Assembly (NCBI GenBank): GCA_026874595.1
Contig: CM049309.1
Coordinates: 11,584,576 to 11,648,575 of the forward strand
Source of the DNA: Sipunculus nudus
Taxonomy: Eukaryota > Annelida > Sipuncula > Golfingiida > Sipunculidae
Length of the DNA stretch: 64,000 bases
Direction of reading: 5' to 3'
Below, piece after piece: positions 49,495 to 63,537 of this stretch; the first letter of the stretch is position 1; each line of letters starts with the position of its first letter. The translations under genes were made by a program, and so were the position numbers. A model generated the notes under the pieces. That model was given only the letters and a program-made list of their open reading frames with translations, did no database searches and was not told where the DNA came from.

Positions 49495-52339
49495 GTGGCC
49501 CTTTAGGTAAATCAGAAGTTTCAATAATCCTTTGGATACTGCCAGAGCCGCGGGCGATCTGTGTAAGGGCTTAGAGGACGAAACTGTTACGGTCTAGAAC
49601 GATTCATTTGCAATACAATCCCGTTCAATTTCAGCTTGCAGTCATTAGTTATTATATCTGCCCCTTCGGTGACTCCTTAGCCGCTACCGTACAAAAGGTA
49701 TCAGTCTGAAAGAAATCAAAAGACACTTTCCGGGAGACCTGCAGGCTCCCTGATAACAATACTAGACAGCAGCTGTTCGTATTGAGATAGATGCACACAG
49801 CAAAATTAATAATTTCCTGAATTCACATAGCATGGAGCCGATCAGTTTAAAATCCTGATTGATCCTTTCTAATATGGTCCATATCCTTACACAATGTCAC
49901 TATAAACTGGCATTTGTTAAGAACTTTATCAACAAATGAAATATAAGAAGATATAAATTATAAATATTACGAATATGAGGAGACATACGGGTCAAAACAC
50001 AAAATTCCGTTCAGGTCTAAATCATTATATGTGTTATTGGAAAATTGTCAACCGCCACGATTCTGTGAGATTAGATATACATAATCATAATTATTAACAG
50101 CTTATTTTCAATAAATGTAAAGACTTACTCGAATTTATGAAGCCGTGAGTGAACAAATGAATGGGCTTAAATCCTTAGTATGGTGACACAAGTCCTTTTA
50201 CCGTATCAGGTGATACTAAGCAAAATATTCACGTTGCTGTAGCAACTGTAGGCTACTCTCATCAACATACTTATAAAAAGAAAAGTACGTATATTCAAAA
50301 ATGGTATTGTTGATTACATTTATTGTCATATCATATGAATGTGTTTATACATTTGAAGATTTATTATAACCATTCAATGTGCCTTGTTTTCTCGGCCGTC
50401 GATCGACTGGCCGCCTTGCGGTAAAAAGAAGAAGAAAGCAAGTGATTTTTTGTCAGTCTCCTACTTAGAAGCCCAGTGGTATCAGCATGAAAGTAGCTGT
50501 ACATTAACTGAACCAAAAGAAAAAAATTAACGGAAAAATGTAGGGGCCAAGAACCAACAGATCTCTTGTCATGTGACTTCTTGCAAATCAACAGGACAGG
50601 AACTTTACAGATAGTCGATCTTTGGTCCATTTGCGCTTGAAAAATAGTTTGTTTGCCTGCACAAATGTACGCTCATTTAGCAGTGGGTAAACACTGCTGC
50701 AGTCGTCCCAGGTCATCATTTTTGCTTTAACCGCTGTTTTGTTTGGCAAGGTTTTCTGGGCATTACCAAGAGCAAAGACTTGTTATCACACCAAAGAGTG
50801 TTATTCTTGGCCCTAAAAAATGAGAAGGGACGTATGGGTGTAAGAAGGCCACTACGAGCAGGTTTCGCATGCATAAAATAAGGGTTGGATGTCCAATGCG
50901 ATACCACGCTCTTGTCTTTTTTAACCCTCAATCGACCAATCTATTTTTCGACTAAAATTACCGAGGTGGTCATTTTAGACCTCATTACATTTTTCACAGA
51001 AAAAGCATATTATATCGTTCCCTTTGTGATGATCCTACTTATGCTTCTTCCATTCTTTATAATAGACATTCTAAAGTGTTCTAATGACCGTTTATTATCG
51101 TTTTCCTTCATTTATAAGCAAAAAGGAATACAAAAGGCCCAAACACAGCTGTACGAATTGTGTAAAAACACAATTTCCTTTATTTAGACTATCATTCCCT
51201 GTTTTCTTCCTGAAAAACTAACTGTCTTTGTTGAAAAGAGACTTAATAGTTGGAAATAATAGATGGGGCTTGTTCGATTGAATTAAATATAACAGTTTCC
51301 TAATATTATATGACCGCCAACATATGTATGAACAAGGTACTTCAAAGTCTCTTTTAAAGGGGTAACGTGTTCCTCCATCACAGCTCAGTCCTATTTGATA
51401 TGACTGACTGTTTTAGTTGGGATGCAGTCTGGTAAAACTATTTGCATCTTTAACGCTACCAACTGACCATCTACATAGAAATCAGAACCCGGGAAATAGG
51501 TTTATAGGGTTTAGGTTAATAGGCACCCTTTTCCATAAACATTGTTTACATATCCGAATGGCTGTATGTTTGCCATAGGTTCCTGGTTTGCTATGGTAAC
51601 TTGGCTATCAATCCGCGTGTACCCCAGGATATATCGGGACATTCTGGGTATTCTTGTCAGTGTAAGAAAGAAAAAGGGTCATCCATCCGTTTTAAGCCAG
51701 AAAGGATGTTGTGGTTCATGATACATTTAACAATTCATATCTTATTAATAATTGCTTAGATCTTAAAAAAGAATAAACTGGTTTCAATGCTTATATTTGG
51801 TTCTTATAGTGATTGTCATTCAAGTCCCTAAACTTTGCCTGACTACTCTGTTATTTTTCTAGTTCAATCAACTTAATCAAGTCTTCTGTCGCTGGTATAA
51901 CATAGAAAATACTGACTGGACCTCGTCAAATCACATTTAATTGATAAGCTCCGTGAACTCCTGAGGATGACCCAATAACTTATTCTTAAGACTTCTAAAG
52001 CATTGAAATTTGCTAAGCCTAAATCTCTCACACTGATGGTTCAGTGGGAGATTGTGCAATATGTGGGGAAAAAACCCATGGCAAATTACATCAAAATCAG
52101 AGTCTATAAGGTTAAAGGAAACGCATCTCTTTCCAAGGGTCATAAATGACTCCATATAAGTTTTCAGAATATTTTCCACATATATAGCCCAATCCCTGTA
52201 AGAAATTATGATAAATTAAAGGACGACTAAATTGACGTATTCATGGTTGGAAACATTTGATTTTTTATTAAAAATATCAATACGGCACATATAAATACAT
52301 AGCTCGGGTCATAAATGACCCCACTTGGTCGTTTTTGGA

Positions 52340-52411
<72 letters not shown>

Positions 52412-52938
52412 CAGGACTTCAATTAACATACATTTAACAATTTCAGGGCCTCGCACTATAGGGTCGCAGTAATGAGAAATGCACCGTACAGTGGTCTAGA
52501 TGTTAGAATTATTGAGTATTTGACAGAAAATTTTGGGCTATCAGTAAACAAATACGAGACTCTACGACGTGATTGACAATCCTAAAAGATGTGCAGATAG
52601 CTTTTTTATCAAATCTCCCACAAACAGTGGTGAAAAAATGTATTGCCGGTGTGTTGTGCTTGGCCGTATGTTTCCATTTCTGAAGCTTGATAATTGGGTA
52701 TTGTAACGCGTTTTCTCTCAGTTTTGGGCATGTTTCTGTGCGTTGGTCGTCCTGTTGTATCGCAGAGGCTTGAAATACTATATTTTTAGTCAGGCAATTT
52801 AGCTGCAACTTAGCAGTGTTGTTTATTCGGCAGTTACAGTTATTCTGTTTACTTTAATAATTTATGTTTATTAAATAGACCTGGAATTATGTACGCTGAT
52901 AAGTTTTGGTCCGTGTTTACCATCCTTTACTTAGTGTC

Positions 52939-53021
<83 letters not shown>

Positions 53022-56000
53022 TTATGATGACGATTCGGTCACTGTTAGATGAAACGCAAGGGGATTAATTCATGCCAAAAAAATATGTCATAAGAAAAAC
53101 AATGTCTCGAGATTAATTTCTTTCTATAACATTTACAATACAAGCTGCTTGATAAAGAAAAACATTAATATGCTTAGTTCTTTCCCGGTGCTTTTCGATA
53201 CTGTCTCCTCTTGTTCCTATTCTTTTGGTCAGGCTTAGCAACAATAAAATCCCTATATTTTCAAGTTTACGAATATTTGTATACCATTTCACACAGATCA
53301 TGGTCACTTTAAGATATTATGTGTAAACAGCAAAGTAATGTTATATTTCCCATTTAGATTAACCTACCTTAAGGGCTTTAAAGTGATGAAGATAAGATGT
53401 CAAATTATGAACGCGCACTGTGACTCACCACAACATGGTTGTTCTTAAATACAACCAAGGCACAGGTTTGTGGTACCTACAGTTTAATTGTTAAACATAA
53501 ATCTAGCAAATGTGTAAAAGGGAGTACTTGGATATGATCTAAATCATACAAGTTTTGATAAGGGAAGTAAACGAACCATGATGCGCTGTTGTCTGTGTAC
53601 TAGCTGAGCAGGGAGCCCAGTGTTTGGACATGAGTTTATGTGTAGTTTGATTCTGCAGGCGTGACATTAGCAATGAAAACATGACTTAGTAGGCATTTTT
53701 ATTAGCCTACTTTGCTTCGGAATTCAAGACATATGGGGGAATGCATTGCAGTGGTCTTCCATCATGTTGTATTGATATCGTGGTAAAAAATTCATAATCT
53801 CAGCATAAGGCTACGATAAATAAAATAACAGAACAGGATACATATGAACTCACAACTCAAACTGAAAATCTCTTTTTTCAAGTATCATTTCCAGTATCGC
53901 GCACAAGTTGACACTCGTCCAGTTACCCGTGCGGGTTATGCTTGTATTCATCAGAGGGATTTACCAATATGCTTAATTTAAAAAAAAGGAATTTTTGCTA
54001 GCTCATGGTTGGTACTGTTATGAAGTATATTCAAAGAGATAATGATTGGTCTGGGTTAATGTCAAAGTCAAAAGTACTTGTAAGCCCTGAGGCGTTGTCA
54101 TAAATAGTACAAACATTTGCATCCTGACAGAGCCTTAATATAAGCGCGTTCCTCGTTGACTATATGCGAAAACACTCTGACAGCTGGTAAGTTGGTCGTA
54201 GACTCTCTAGTGTCATAGGGCCGAAAGGAGGTTAATGTGACTTTATTCTTGATGTCAGGAGGATCGTTATACATTTGGCAGTAAGTATATTTTGCTTTTA
54301 ACCTAGTGTATTTGCTGATTGTTTGTTTGTAACTAATATAACTCTAAAAACTATGAACAGATTTCGTTTAATTTAGGGTCGGACTAAGGGAAAATTCCAT
54401 GTAATTCTTTAGTTAATTTGAATCTGGTATAATAATTTGACTTCCAATTGTGAAATATGATTATAACTTTATCCCGGCCAAAGGCCAGAGCAATTCACTG
54501 GTATCAGGGTTCTTTTTCCTAGCAGGAAAAAATCTTTGCCCCCCCCTCCCCCCCAAAAAAATATATAAATATATATTGTGGTGAGGATGCCCCCCCCCCC
54601 CCCCCGTGCCCTATCTTCAAGCTGTAAAAAAACCTCTCCTTCGTGTCACCGTCAACCATAATGCTAGAGCTCTAATGATGCGCTGCCCTACCCGTACCAT
54701 CTTAACCTTAAAAATCTAAGTGTTAACATATGATCAATGAAATGTTTATATGGGGATAAACTATCTCAATTGAACAACTCTGCCCCATACAAATCTAGAG
54801 ATCATGAACGTTTTTGCGAAAATGGGCTAAGAATGTCACGACATTTATTACATTTACATATATTGCAATGGGGATAATACATACCCAGGGCCCATAGGTG
54901 CAGTAGCTGCCGGCCCTGTTCCCGGTTATGTAATCCGAAATGAAATCGATTTCTGTAGATATAAAGGTAACATGGCTTCCTATGTGTACTTTCATTATAT
55001 GTTTCAAATTGCAGCAGAACCTCATTGGAAAATGAGTTGCCCATTTGAAATAATTTATAATAAATAAAAAGTAGTAGATACACAAGCTGATGCATCCGTC
55101 GTATAGGAGTTATATGAAGTTTTTTAACACCAATTACAAAGTGAAAAAAAAAGCAATGTGAAATCACATAAATTCGTTTGAAAATGGTTTTCAGTAGCTG
55201 GCCTTAACTTTATAACATTGCCTTTCATACATTGTCATTTTAATGACACAGAAGGCAAATACATCTAAAGCTAACCATCTGTAGTAAGCGGAACAGCACC
55301 ATCTTTAGTAAACGGAACAGCATGGATTCAGTATTTATTTAAACTTATGTCAGGCAGTCATTAAGGTACAGGTTTAAGGTTTACCTGCCTTCGTTCGCCT
55401 GACCTTGTTTATATGAACAGGTTTTAACGTGACTTTTATGAAAATCACAGACCCATCTCACTCATTTGAGCTTAACATGCCTGCTGTTTGGAATATCGTA
55501 TACGCGTAACATGCATTCTCGTAACAAACATACTCGTAACACGTATGCTTTTTTCTGGCAAACCTCAACTAAAGGTTTATATCATTGAAACGCAATCTGC
55601 TGTTCTAGTTTTCGATTTAATTATTAAGTATTATTTTCTTCAATTTATAAGCAGCGCGAACAAGTGCTAAATCCTCTAACAAAATATACATATAGATAGA
55701 TACTCGTCATGGAATCTGGCTCAGTTTATTGTACAGAAATTAATAAGTCATTTTCACTTAAAATATACAACAATCTGTATTCACATATATGTTTCTTCTT
55801 ATTATACTCAGAAATATTGTATTCCATAATAAATGAACGGTACGATCATAGTATTTAAAAAAAGGTATTCAGTCTGGAAAGAATGGTATTTTTACTATAA
55901 TTTTCCTCTTTAATTTTTTTGTCAAGTTTTTATCAGGTTTTCCCGACGAGTTTTGTTTTATCGAAAGAAGCAAGCTTTCATCAAGCAGTACGAATGAAAC

Positions 56001-56504
56001 AGGAACAGAGAAAAATACATAGAGGGCCGAACAGTAGGGATCCTAATTACAAGTATTGTTAATATTATTCACGATTTTTAGTGGCTGTATCCGCATTTAA
56101 TCCCCATTGTACTATACCGGTTTACTATAGCCGGAAAGAATATCGTTTTGTAAATCCTTATTCAGTATTTTAATACAATATGACTTTGCCGTGCGCACTT
56201 GGTTCTTAATTCAATTTACTCTGCTGCAAACATTACCTCGTGAAAAGAGTGTCAACCTCCACTTGCCAACGCTGACTGGTAATACGAAACTTTGTCGTTT
56301 CTGAGTGAGCTAGTACGGGCCGGAATTTCCGGAGACCTGTGACTGGCTGGAGCGCCGATTTCACTTTCAGTCAGTCAGTCAGTCAGTCACAGAAGGATTA
56401 TGCATGTGCCAGAGTTTTCAGAAATGTGTGGTTAAGCGTCTGTCTAAATATAACTGCATGAGGCGCTCGTTCAGAGGACTCCAGGCGTTTTAATATAAAT
56501 TTAG
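49495..56504. other. Upstream flank of gene D and shared non-coding DNA
   Basis: 49495-50480 resembles the gene C flank, and from there on it resembles copy 1. It contains microsatellites at 52340-52408 and 52943-53019, R1 repeat sequence (53350-54190), the S1 SINE fragment (54880-54990) and the 24-bp duplication (55274). It lacks the S2 SINE. Confidence 0.55.
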
Positions 56505-56535
56505 TTACCTGCTCAGCCGCGAGACGGCGCAGAGG
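56505..56535 (+). pseudogene. Decayed galactosyltransferase exon-4 remnant (copy 3)
   Basis: A TTTAG acceptor is followed by codons for YLLSRETAQR, matching exon 4 of genes A-D (YLLSREAARR); about 31 of 34 nt agree with gene A including the acceptor. Downstream the frame soon stops and similarity fades. No exon 3 or exon 5 remnant was found beside it. It lies on the plus strand, opposite to gene D. Confidence 0.55.
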
Positions 56536-59500
56536 TCAGTCAATCTGGTTTCTTCGAAATCCGACACGGCATTTCAAACTCGACAGATAAAGCTAAAGAG
56601 TTTAATAACAGTTTAGTTAAAATAATGGTCTTCATACGTGTTCAGTTCCAATGATTCTACAGACTTTTTGGGCGTAAGAAACGAGATACACACTCAAGGC
56701 TTCAACAGGAAGACTTTGAGACATAACAACTCAGTTTTCCTTTCGACAATTCGGGACCCGAATATTGCTCATCAATCACTGGCAAGGGATAACATCATGT
56801 GTAAGCCACGCATGTATTTAAAGGAATAATATGTAACACAAATGTAATAAAAAAATACTACATCAGCGTATATTTCAATGATTTTAAGTAGTTAGGAAGG
56901 TTTTGTGATTATTATGATAAACTAATACACGAGCTCTTTTCATGAGATAAAATAAAATAAATTTATATTTATATAAATAATAACATCCTTAGTACTATTC
57001 TTTTTGCCTGGGGTCACAGGTATGAGGAACATTTCGAACAAGATAACTATACAAGATCTCCTTAGGATTCTCATGTGCAGGTATCCATGGCCGGTGGGGG
57101 GAATGCTTCCTAACGAGAGTTAAACAAACTAATGTGCAAACTTAGTACCTCAGAGACTACAGGACTGTGCAACCAAGTACCTGGAAACAAAATTACGTTA
57201 AATACATCGCAGCCTCCAACTAGCCCTAGCTCCCGTGATCTTACTACGCTACGCTGTGCGAGAGCCCTAGAAGATGATTTGAGGAAACTGGAGACATTCC
57301 ACATGACATTTAAATTCTTATATTTTGTCTGAAAATGTCGTGTTCGTTATGAAATAAAGATATTCTTATCAAATACGCATATAACATACCACTTAGACAG
57401 TGTTTGTCCACTTAAAATGTTGATTAGAAGAATATATATTGTCCTAATAAACGGTGATACGATGGAACGATGTCTGCTCTGGGTTTACCCCAGCCACGGC
57501 TGGCCGGCAGCCGCCTGTGTAACCAATAGTAACGGGCAGTCGTGGCTCAGCGAGCAAAGGTTACGCAGTTCATTAGATTCTTAGACAGTTTCAAGCGCCA
57601 GGGTTACAAAGTTTTAAAAGTGAGTCTTGTAAAGTACTATATCTTCCTTAGATTACGTAAAGTAAACGTTTGTCATAAACGCAATATTTGATTTTACACG
57701 TTTATTTTTTCCCGACAAGGGTTTTAAGTTCTCCAGTTTACTCTGAAGCTTTCCCTGGATACGGCTGCATTTAAAGCAGTTACCTTTAACAAGAGGGAAT
57801 ACCACAAACCATGCATCGTCAGCGGAACCAAATGGCACGAAACCAAGCATTTCTTCTATTAGCGTTCGTATTATCCGCTCATTATTTTTTACTTGAATAC
57901 CATGTTAGATTCATTCCAGATAAGAGAGATGATGCTGTAGGTTCTCCTACTGGATACACATCATAATTGCAGATAAATGGCGCTTTAATAGTCCCTCAAA
58001 GATAGTGTCAAAATATGGAAAATGACCCTCCTTAATTCACACTCGGTGTCCTTACACGTGCATATCTAATTAAGCAGTAACCACAGAGAAGTTCCGGGAC
58101 AAAGGTCGAGTGGGATCAATTTCAGTTAAAGCATACATTTATCACGGACCAGGATGCATTTATGATTAAAATAATAATCCCATTTATCACACTATGTTTG
58201 TATACATTGATAATCTGTTTTCATGTTACGGATATATTTATGATGACGAATAATCTGACAGGTCCAAAAGTTGCATTGTTAGACATGACGTCATATGAAA
58301 AGATATCTTGAGATTATTTCCTTAATAATAAGATAATCCTTAGGTTTTAGACTTTTATAATTCTTCTTTACGTTAAGCTCTTTCACGCAACTAATCAGTA
58401 ATGTATCTTCAGCTTCCGAGTTAATGTAATGTTTAACTAAAATAATATTCTCCTTCGTTTCATTAACAGAGAAGCGGATCCGGGAAAGGGGGGGGGTCCA
58501 GGGTCCGTCCCCCCCCCCCCTTCCAGCCACGTCAATTTGGACCCCTCATTTTCTTAAATCCTGGATCCGCCCCTGTATCATTTCCCGATAATTGTACAAT
58601 TTCATAAGCAACGTGCACAAATTTACGTTGAAAACAAGGAAATGTCAAAAGGGAATTATGTCCCCTTAAAATCATGCTTGAAATATTAATATAGCTCAAG
58701 CGGTTTCAATGTATGTTACTCTCTGAGATGTCGATAGAAGACAAGGTACTGAGTGACTCGCCAAATATTTGTTCTTACGGCCCCAGCTTAGGTTAACGTA
58801 CATGAGACCTTTACCCTGATATCACGATAAGATGTCAGATACAGTCCCTTAGAGATCACTCGCACGGAAACACACCTCAACAAATAAGGTGCTCTGCACG
58901 ACGGTATACAGGTTTGTGGAAATCAGGTACGATACTAATTACTTTTTTGTACATGCATGAATTTAAATAATTGCACGTGTACATATATATATATAAACGA
59001 ATTGAACCAGAGTAATTGAATTATCACGTGCTGTTCTGTGTGTACTGAGCAGGGAGCCCTGTGGCTTGATTCTGCAGGTGTGATCATTTGTGACGTCAGC
59101 AGCCTCATTTTGCATTAAGAAGGAAGTATAACGTTTTATGTATAAGTTGCTTGATTTTTCCGTTAACAAATTATCTCTAAGGACCTGTACGGATTTTTTT
59201 TTTAAATTGGAGGGTAATTAATACTAAGGGAAATTCTGTTTATTATTTTACTTAATCTTGCTTACCATATTATGTTTACAGAGATGCTTTGTGTTTATCC
59301 CAACCCATATATAAAATAAAAAAAGTCTATTCACTCAATATATTTTTAGAGACAAGTAACGTTAGTTTCCGTATAGTTTTGCAATTTAAGTCTGTCTCCA
59401 CCAGATACCTGGTCAATACAAAAAGATTCTCCTTAATCAATTAGACTTCCTAATTTTTATTAAGAAGTATGATTTTTTTTATACTTTTACGATGTATTCG

Positions 59501-60390
59501 TTTATATATAGTTAACTTACCAGCGTAGAACTATGACATGCACGAGTAAAAGACGGAACCCCTGAACTAAAAGTAAATGACATACCAATAGATAGGGTCT
59601 CAGATTTCAACTTTCTTGGTAAATAAACTGAATGAACATAAGAAATGACAAACACACACAAACAAAGTTATTATGATAATAATAATAATCTTTATTTATT
59701 AAGCGCAAATTCACATAAAGACAAATGCCTTCAGACATACTGTTACATCTGCAACAAAAATTAGTTTAAGCCAAAATAAAATAAAACCCATAAAAATAGT
59801 TAGCAAACTTATTTCAATATCTCAAGTAAATCTTCCCAATTCCTTTCCAATTTCCTCATTCAATCAAATAATCTCAGTTTTATAAAATGCTCCCTATTAT
59901 GTACAATTTCTCAATGTGTTAAAGGTAACTTTTGTGTCAGCGGATAAAAATTCTGAACAATAGTCCGGACATATTTAAAAAAAGATATGTTGAATATATT
60001 TTCGTGGATACATTACTTTTATGTCGAATAAAATCTCTAAATCTCTCTCTCTCTCGTAAAATATTACCAGTTGATCCATTACACCAGGAAAATTAAATAG
60101 TCTGAGTGACCTATGCATCTTTACACAGCTTAATGAGAAATTAGAAATGTGTTCCGTAATTTGGTCTGAAATTCTTCCCAGTCTCCTTATATGTCTCTTG
60201 CTTTATCAACATCGCGTATGAATCATGTAAGAAACATGGAAACGGTATACATATATAATCACCCCCTTAACATATAGATAAATATTTCACATGGATTCAT
60301 TCGGTAGAATTGCAGAGATTCGACAACAGTCATGTATCATTTATATTTCGGAAAACGGAATAAGCCTGGGGGAAAGAGAAATTAAATTTA
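56536..60390. other. Right part of copy 3
   Basis: Counterpart of 15368-20348. It carries the short MITE and R1 sequence but lacks most of the LINE 3' end, leaving only its ATT tail and 'aagcgcaaattc' next to 59712. Confidence 0.55.
58467..58575. mobile_element. Short MITE with inverted termini (copy 3)
   Basis: Same element and position as 17299-17409, differing in the lengths of the G and C runs, so the insertion predates the block duplication. Confidence 0.5.
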
Positions 60391-60770
60391 CCAGCTTCTG
60401 TGGCTCAGGGGTAGAGCACAGAACTCAAAGGGGGGAGATCGTGAGTTTGAATCTCAGACGAGGCTGTGAAATTTTTCATGGTCGGCCCCATTCAAGGTTT
60501 AGCGCTCTGTAGGCTTAATTGGAAGGTCGTACCCAACCGCCAAGTTGCACTTACAAACGAGTTTCTTGATGGTATTACCAAGCAATGAGGTCGAGTATAC
60601 ACACCCAGGGCCCACTGGTGCAGAAGTCGCTATAAGCCTGGTAAACGCAAGGATCTAAAACGAGAGGAAGCGGTGATACTGCCCTGTCACGTATTCCGAA
60701 ACCAGAATGGAATTCTGTAGATGTACATATACTTAGTTAAGCCAGCCTTGAAAAATGGAGGCGGTTAACT
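60391..60770 (+). mobile_element. tRNA-derived SINE, family S1 (copy 3)
   Basis: Block-duplicated partner of 20349-20728 with a few substitutions; A and B boxes intact. Confidence 0.7.
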
Positions 60771-61033
60771 CCACACACACACAAAAATAAAATACTTGTT
60801 ATAAGGCATCGATTAATTACAGCGTTAGAAGAATTCTGAACTCACACTGGCTCAACACAGAACCCCTTCTGTACAGAACAACTTTGCTATGCCCCTTGTG
60901 CACGTTTTGGGTCTCAAGTGCTTTATAGTTTGCATACTGACGTTGACAAATCGAGATATGCGTGCCTTTTAGCCTTTTATGAATGTAGTGTCCAATTAAT
61001 CATTTTGATAAATACATTTATAACAGTCATATA

Positions 61034-61411
61034 GATACGGTGAGAGCCTGACCACTAGTGTAATTAATTATACAGTCAATATGGGTACCAGTTTTATATG
61101 CGGCAGTTTCATAACATCGATGGTGCCTGATTTAGTAAAATGGGGTCCTGAGATTATTTTAATTAATTTAGAGGCCAAGGTGCAATAGCTAAAATATCAT
61201 CATCTGCAAAACAATTGTTTATAAAGCTCAGGAGAGTAAAAGGGGCCAGGTCCGATGGCGGACGTGTATGAAATAAAGGCAAGTTATTAACTTTTTATAA
61301 CAATGAGCCAAAAATTGCTGTTTCGATGGTACATATATGTTTTCCACTTTGTTTATATTCACGCGTTTTTAACATGCTGAGGCCCAATCAGCAGCCAGTG
61401 TTTGTGTGCTG

Positions 61412-61466
<55 letters not shown>
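61034..61466. other. Unique stretch after copy 3
   Basis: No match elsewhere in the window and no gene recognised; ends in a TA microsatellite (61416-61467). Confidence 0.5.
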
Positions 61467-61471
<5 letters not shown>

Positions 61472-62740
61472 GCCCTGCGCAGGTCTCAACCTACCCCGCA
61501 GGCCGGGAGGGCACGCAACTTGCCCCGCCCCGCGGGCCCCCGCAGGCCTGCTTTTTTATGATATTATGGGGCGGGGCAGTCCCAATTTTTTTATAGCGGG
61601 GCGGGTGCGGGTTAAAGACTGAGAAGAGCGGGATGGGCGGCATAAACAGTTGTTTATGCAACGCAGTTCTCCAATAGTTCCTACTGTTAATAGACTGTTA
61701 TACATTAATCACATTTCTTTGTTTGTGTTAGTTTGTACATATATGACCATGTGTATACAATATGCTATATATAGCTAGGAGGAGATGATTACTTTTACTT
61801 AAATGTAAAGCACTGCAGATATGTAAATGTTCCTTCGGTTATTCCATTTTCAGAATTACTATATTGTACTGGGGGAATATAAATTTCCTGACTTTTGAGA
61901 GAGATTTTAAAAAATGCAGGGACCATGCACTAGTCAGAATCTTGTGCAAATGTACCTGACAAAAGTGTTGTTAGTTTAGACTGTTCAGCACTGTATAGGC
62001 CTATACTTGTACAATATGAGATATTCTACATACCATTGCTGAGGGAAGAGGACCAGGATTATACCTGTGATGCTATATTAGTCACTGCATGGGATGCATC
62101 TGGCTGTATCATCAGCTGGATTATTAGCTTTACGTAACTCACAAAGATTGAGGTGTACTATAACCATGGATGACCAAAGAACACTGGCTAGTTTAGAGGT
62201 CTGCATTGGCATAGAAGAATGATATAAAGAGCACGGCGCTCATTTGATATCTATTCTTGTGTACACAACCATGACATAGAGCTTTCTGCAGTTCCATAGC
62301 CTACCCCGCTTCAGCTAGTTATAGCTGATCATCACTGAACAGGATTAACCTCTTTGTCAAATATATGGTGTGAACTGTGGTGAGCAAGTGCTGTCCTTAT
62401 CAGCTAAATTGGTAACCCAATCTACTCACAAAAGATAGACATTCATTATAAATATATGAAAATAAATCATATTTTTTAGTTCGCTACCTTTTTAGTTGTC
62501 CCATATGGGTCTTTGCGTGTTGAATGCTGTCTGACTTTTTGGGGAAAAATGCAGGGCGGGGCGGGTGCGGGCTGAGAGCTAAATGTGCGGGTGCGGATTG
62601 ATTTTTTATTTATAGGTGTAAGGCGGTGTGGGCGGGATTTTCACAACTGCGGGGCAGGGCGGGGCGGGGCGGTTGCGGGCTGAAGGTTTGTTTTGCGGGG
62701 CGGATGCGGGCTCTAAATTCCGGCCCGCGCAGGGCTCTAA
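61467..62740. mobile_element. Non-autonomous hAT-like transposon, 1274 bp
   Basis: The perfect 14-bp terminal inverted repeats are TTAGAGCCCTGCGC at 61467-61480 and its complement at 62727-62740. Both ends carry clustered GCGGGGCGGG and GCGGGTGCGGG motifs in inverted orientation, while the middle is ordinary AT-rich DNA without a coding frame. It sits in an AT-rich simple repeat, so a target duplication cannot be read. The terminal string and GC-rich subterminal clusters suggest hAT; the superfamily is inference. Confidence 0.65.
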
Positions 62741-62749
62741 AATAAATAA

Positions 62750-62753
<4 letters not shown>

Positions 62754-62799
<46 letters not shown>

Positions 62800-63191
62800 G
62801 TGTATAAGATGTGTCCTGTACACGGGAAACTTACGTGTTTTACTTGAGTCTTTAAAACAAGAATTTTACACGTGTTTTACAGGTGTTTTTGACAGGCTAC
62901 TCGTTTTTACCAATTAGGTAACATGATAATAGCTATAACTGTTCTATGACTCCCTTTGCTAAAACTGCTTGAGAAATGAGTACATAGTTGATTATATTGT
63001 TAGAGCACAGGGCTCAAGCTGAAGCGTGATAACTGATTAGTTCATGCTAAATGCTTATATGGTCCGGGCACAAGGTGTAGGCTTGTGGTGTTAGGTAATA
63101 ACCAAACACACCTGGTCCTGTTCATTTAACCAGGCTTGGCCATTTTACAGTTACTGTCAGCTGAGGCTGGTCAGTGTAAGGGATATACATG

Positions 63192-63235
<44 letters not shown>

Positions 63236-63523
63236 ATTTTTTATATTGTTGTATCCCCGACTGTATGAGGAATGTTTGTAAACTTTTCGGTGTTTCCATA
63301 CAAGCCGACTTGTGTCATCGATGATAAACAAATATTACGAACCTTCCTCGTCTTTGTTTTATTAAAAATTCGCTTTTTATATCGTTACCATTATAACTTT
63401 TTTTCCATTTTATGATCCAATTAAGGTATGTTGGAAAGGCCAACATTTTTATCCAATCCTTAACTAGCAAAAAGGAATGTCTGATCTGAACGATAGACAA
63501 AATTATTTTTTGCTTCATTGCAG
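62754..63523. other. Non-coding DNA before the proline-rich exon
   Basis: TA microsatellites at 62754-62796 and 63196-63233 and otherwise unassigned sequence. It would be the intron or 5' flank of the gene at 63538. Confidence 0.5.
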
Positions 63524-63537
63524 GTGACGATTCCAAA

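Larger units (their letters stand above)
46010..61033. repeat. Duplicated block, copy 3 (contains gene D)
   Basis: 46010-46565 aligns with 4600-5100 and 32190-32690 but is strongly diverged. From about 46570 to 50480 it is nearly identical to copy 2. From there to 61033 it is nearly identical to copy 1 (9.1-20.99 kb), apart from discrete indels such as the missing SINE and the 1.1-kb deletion. Confidence 0.88.
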
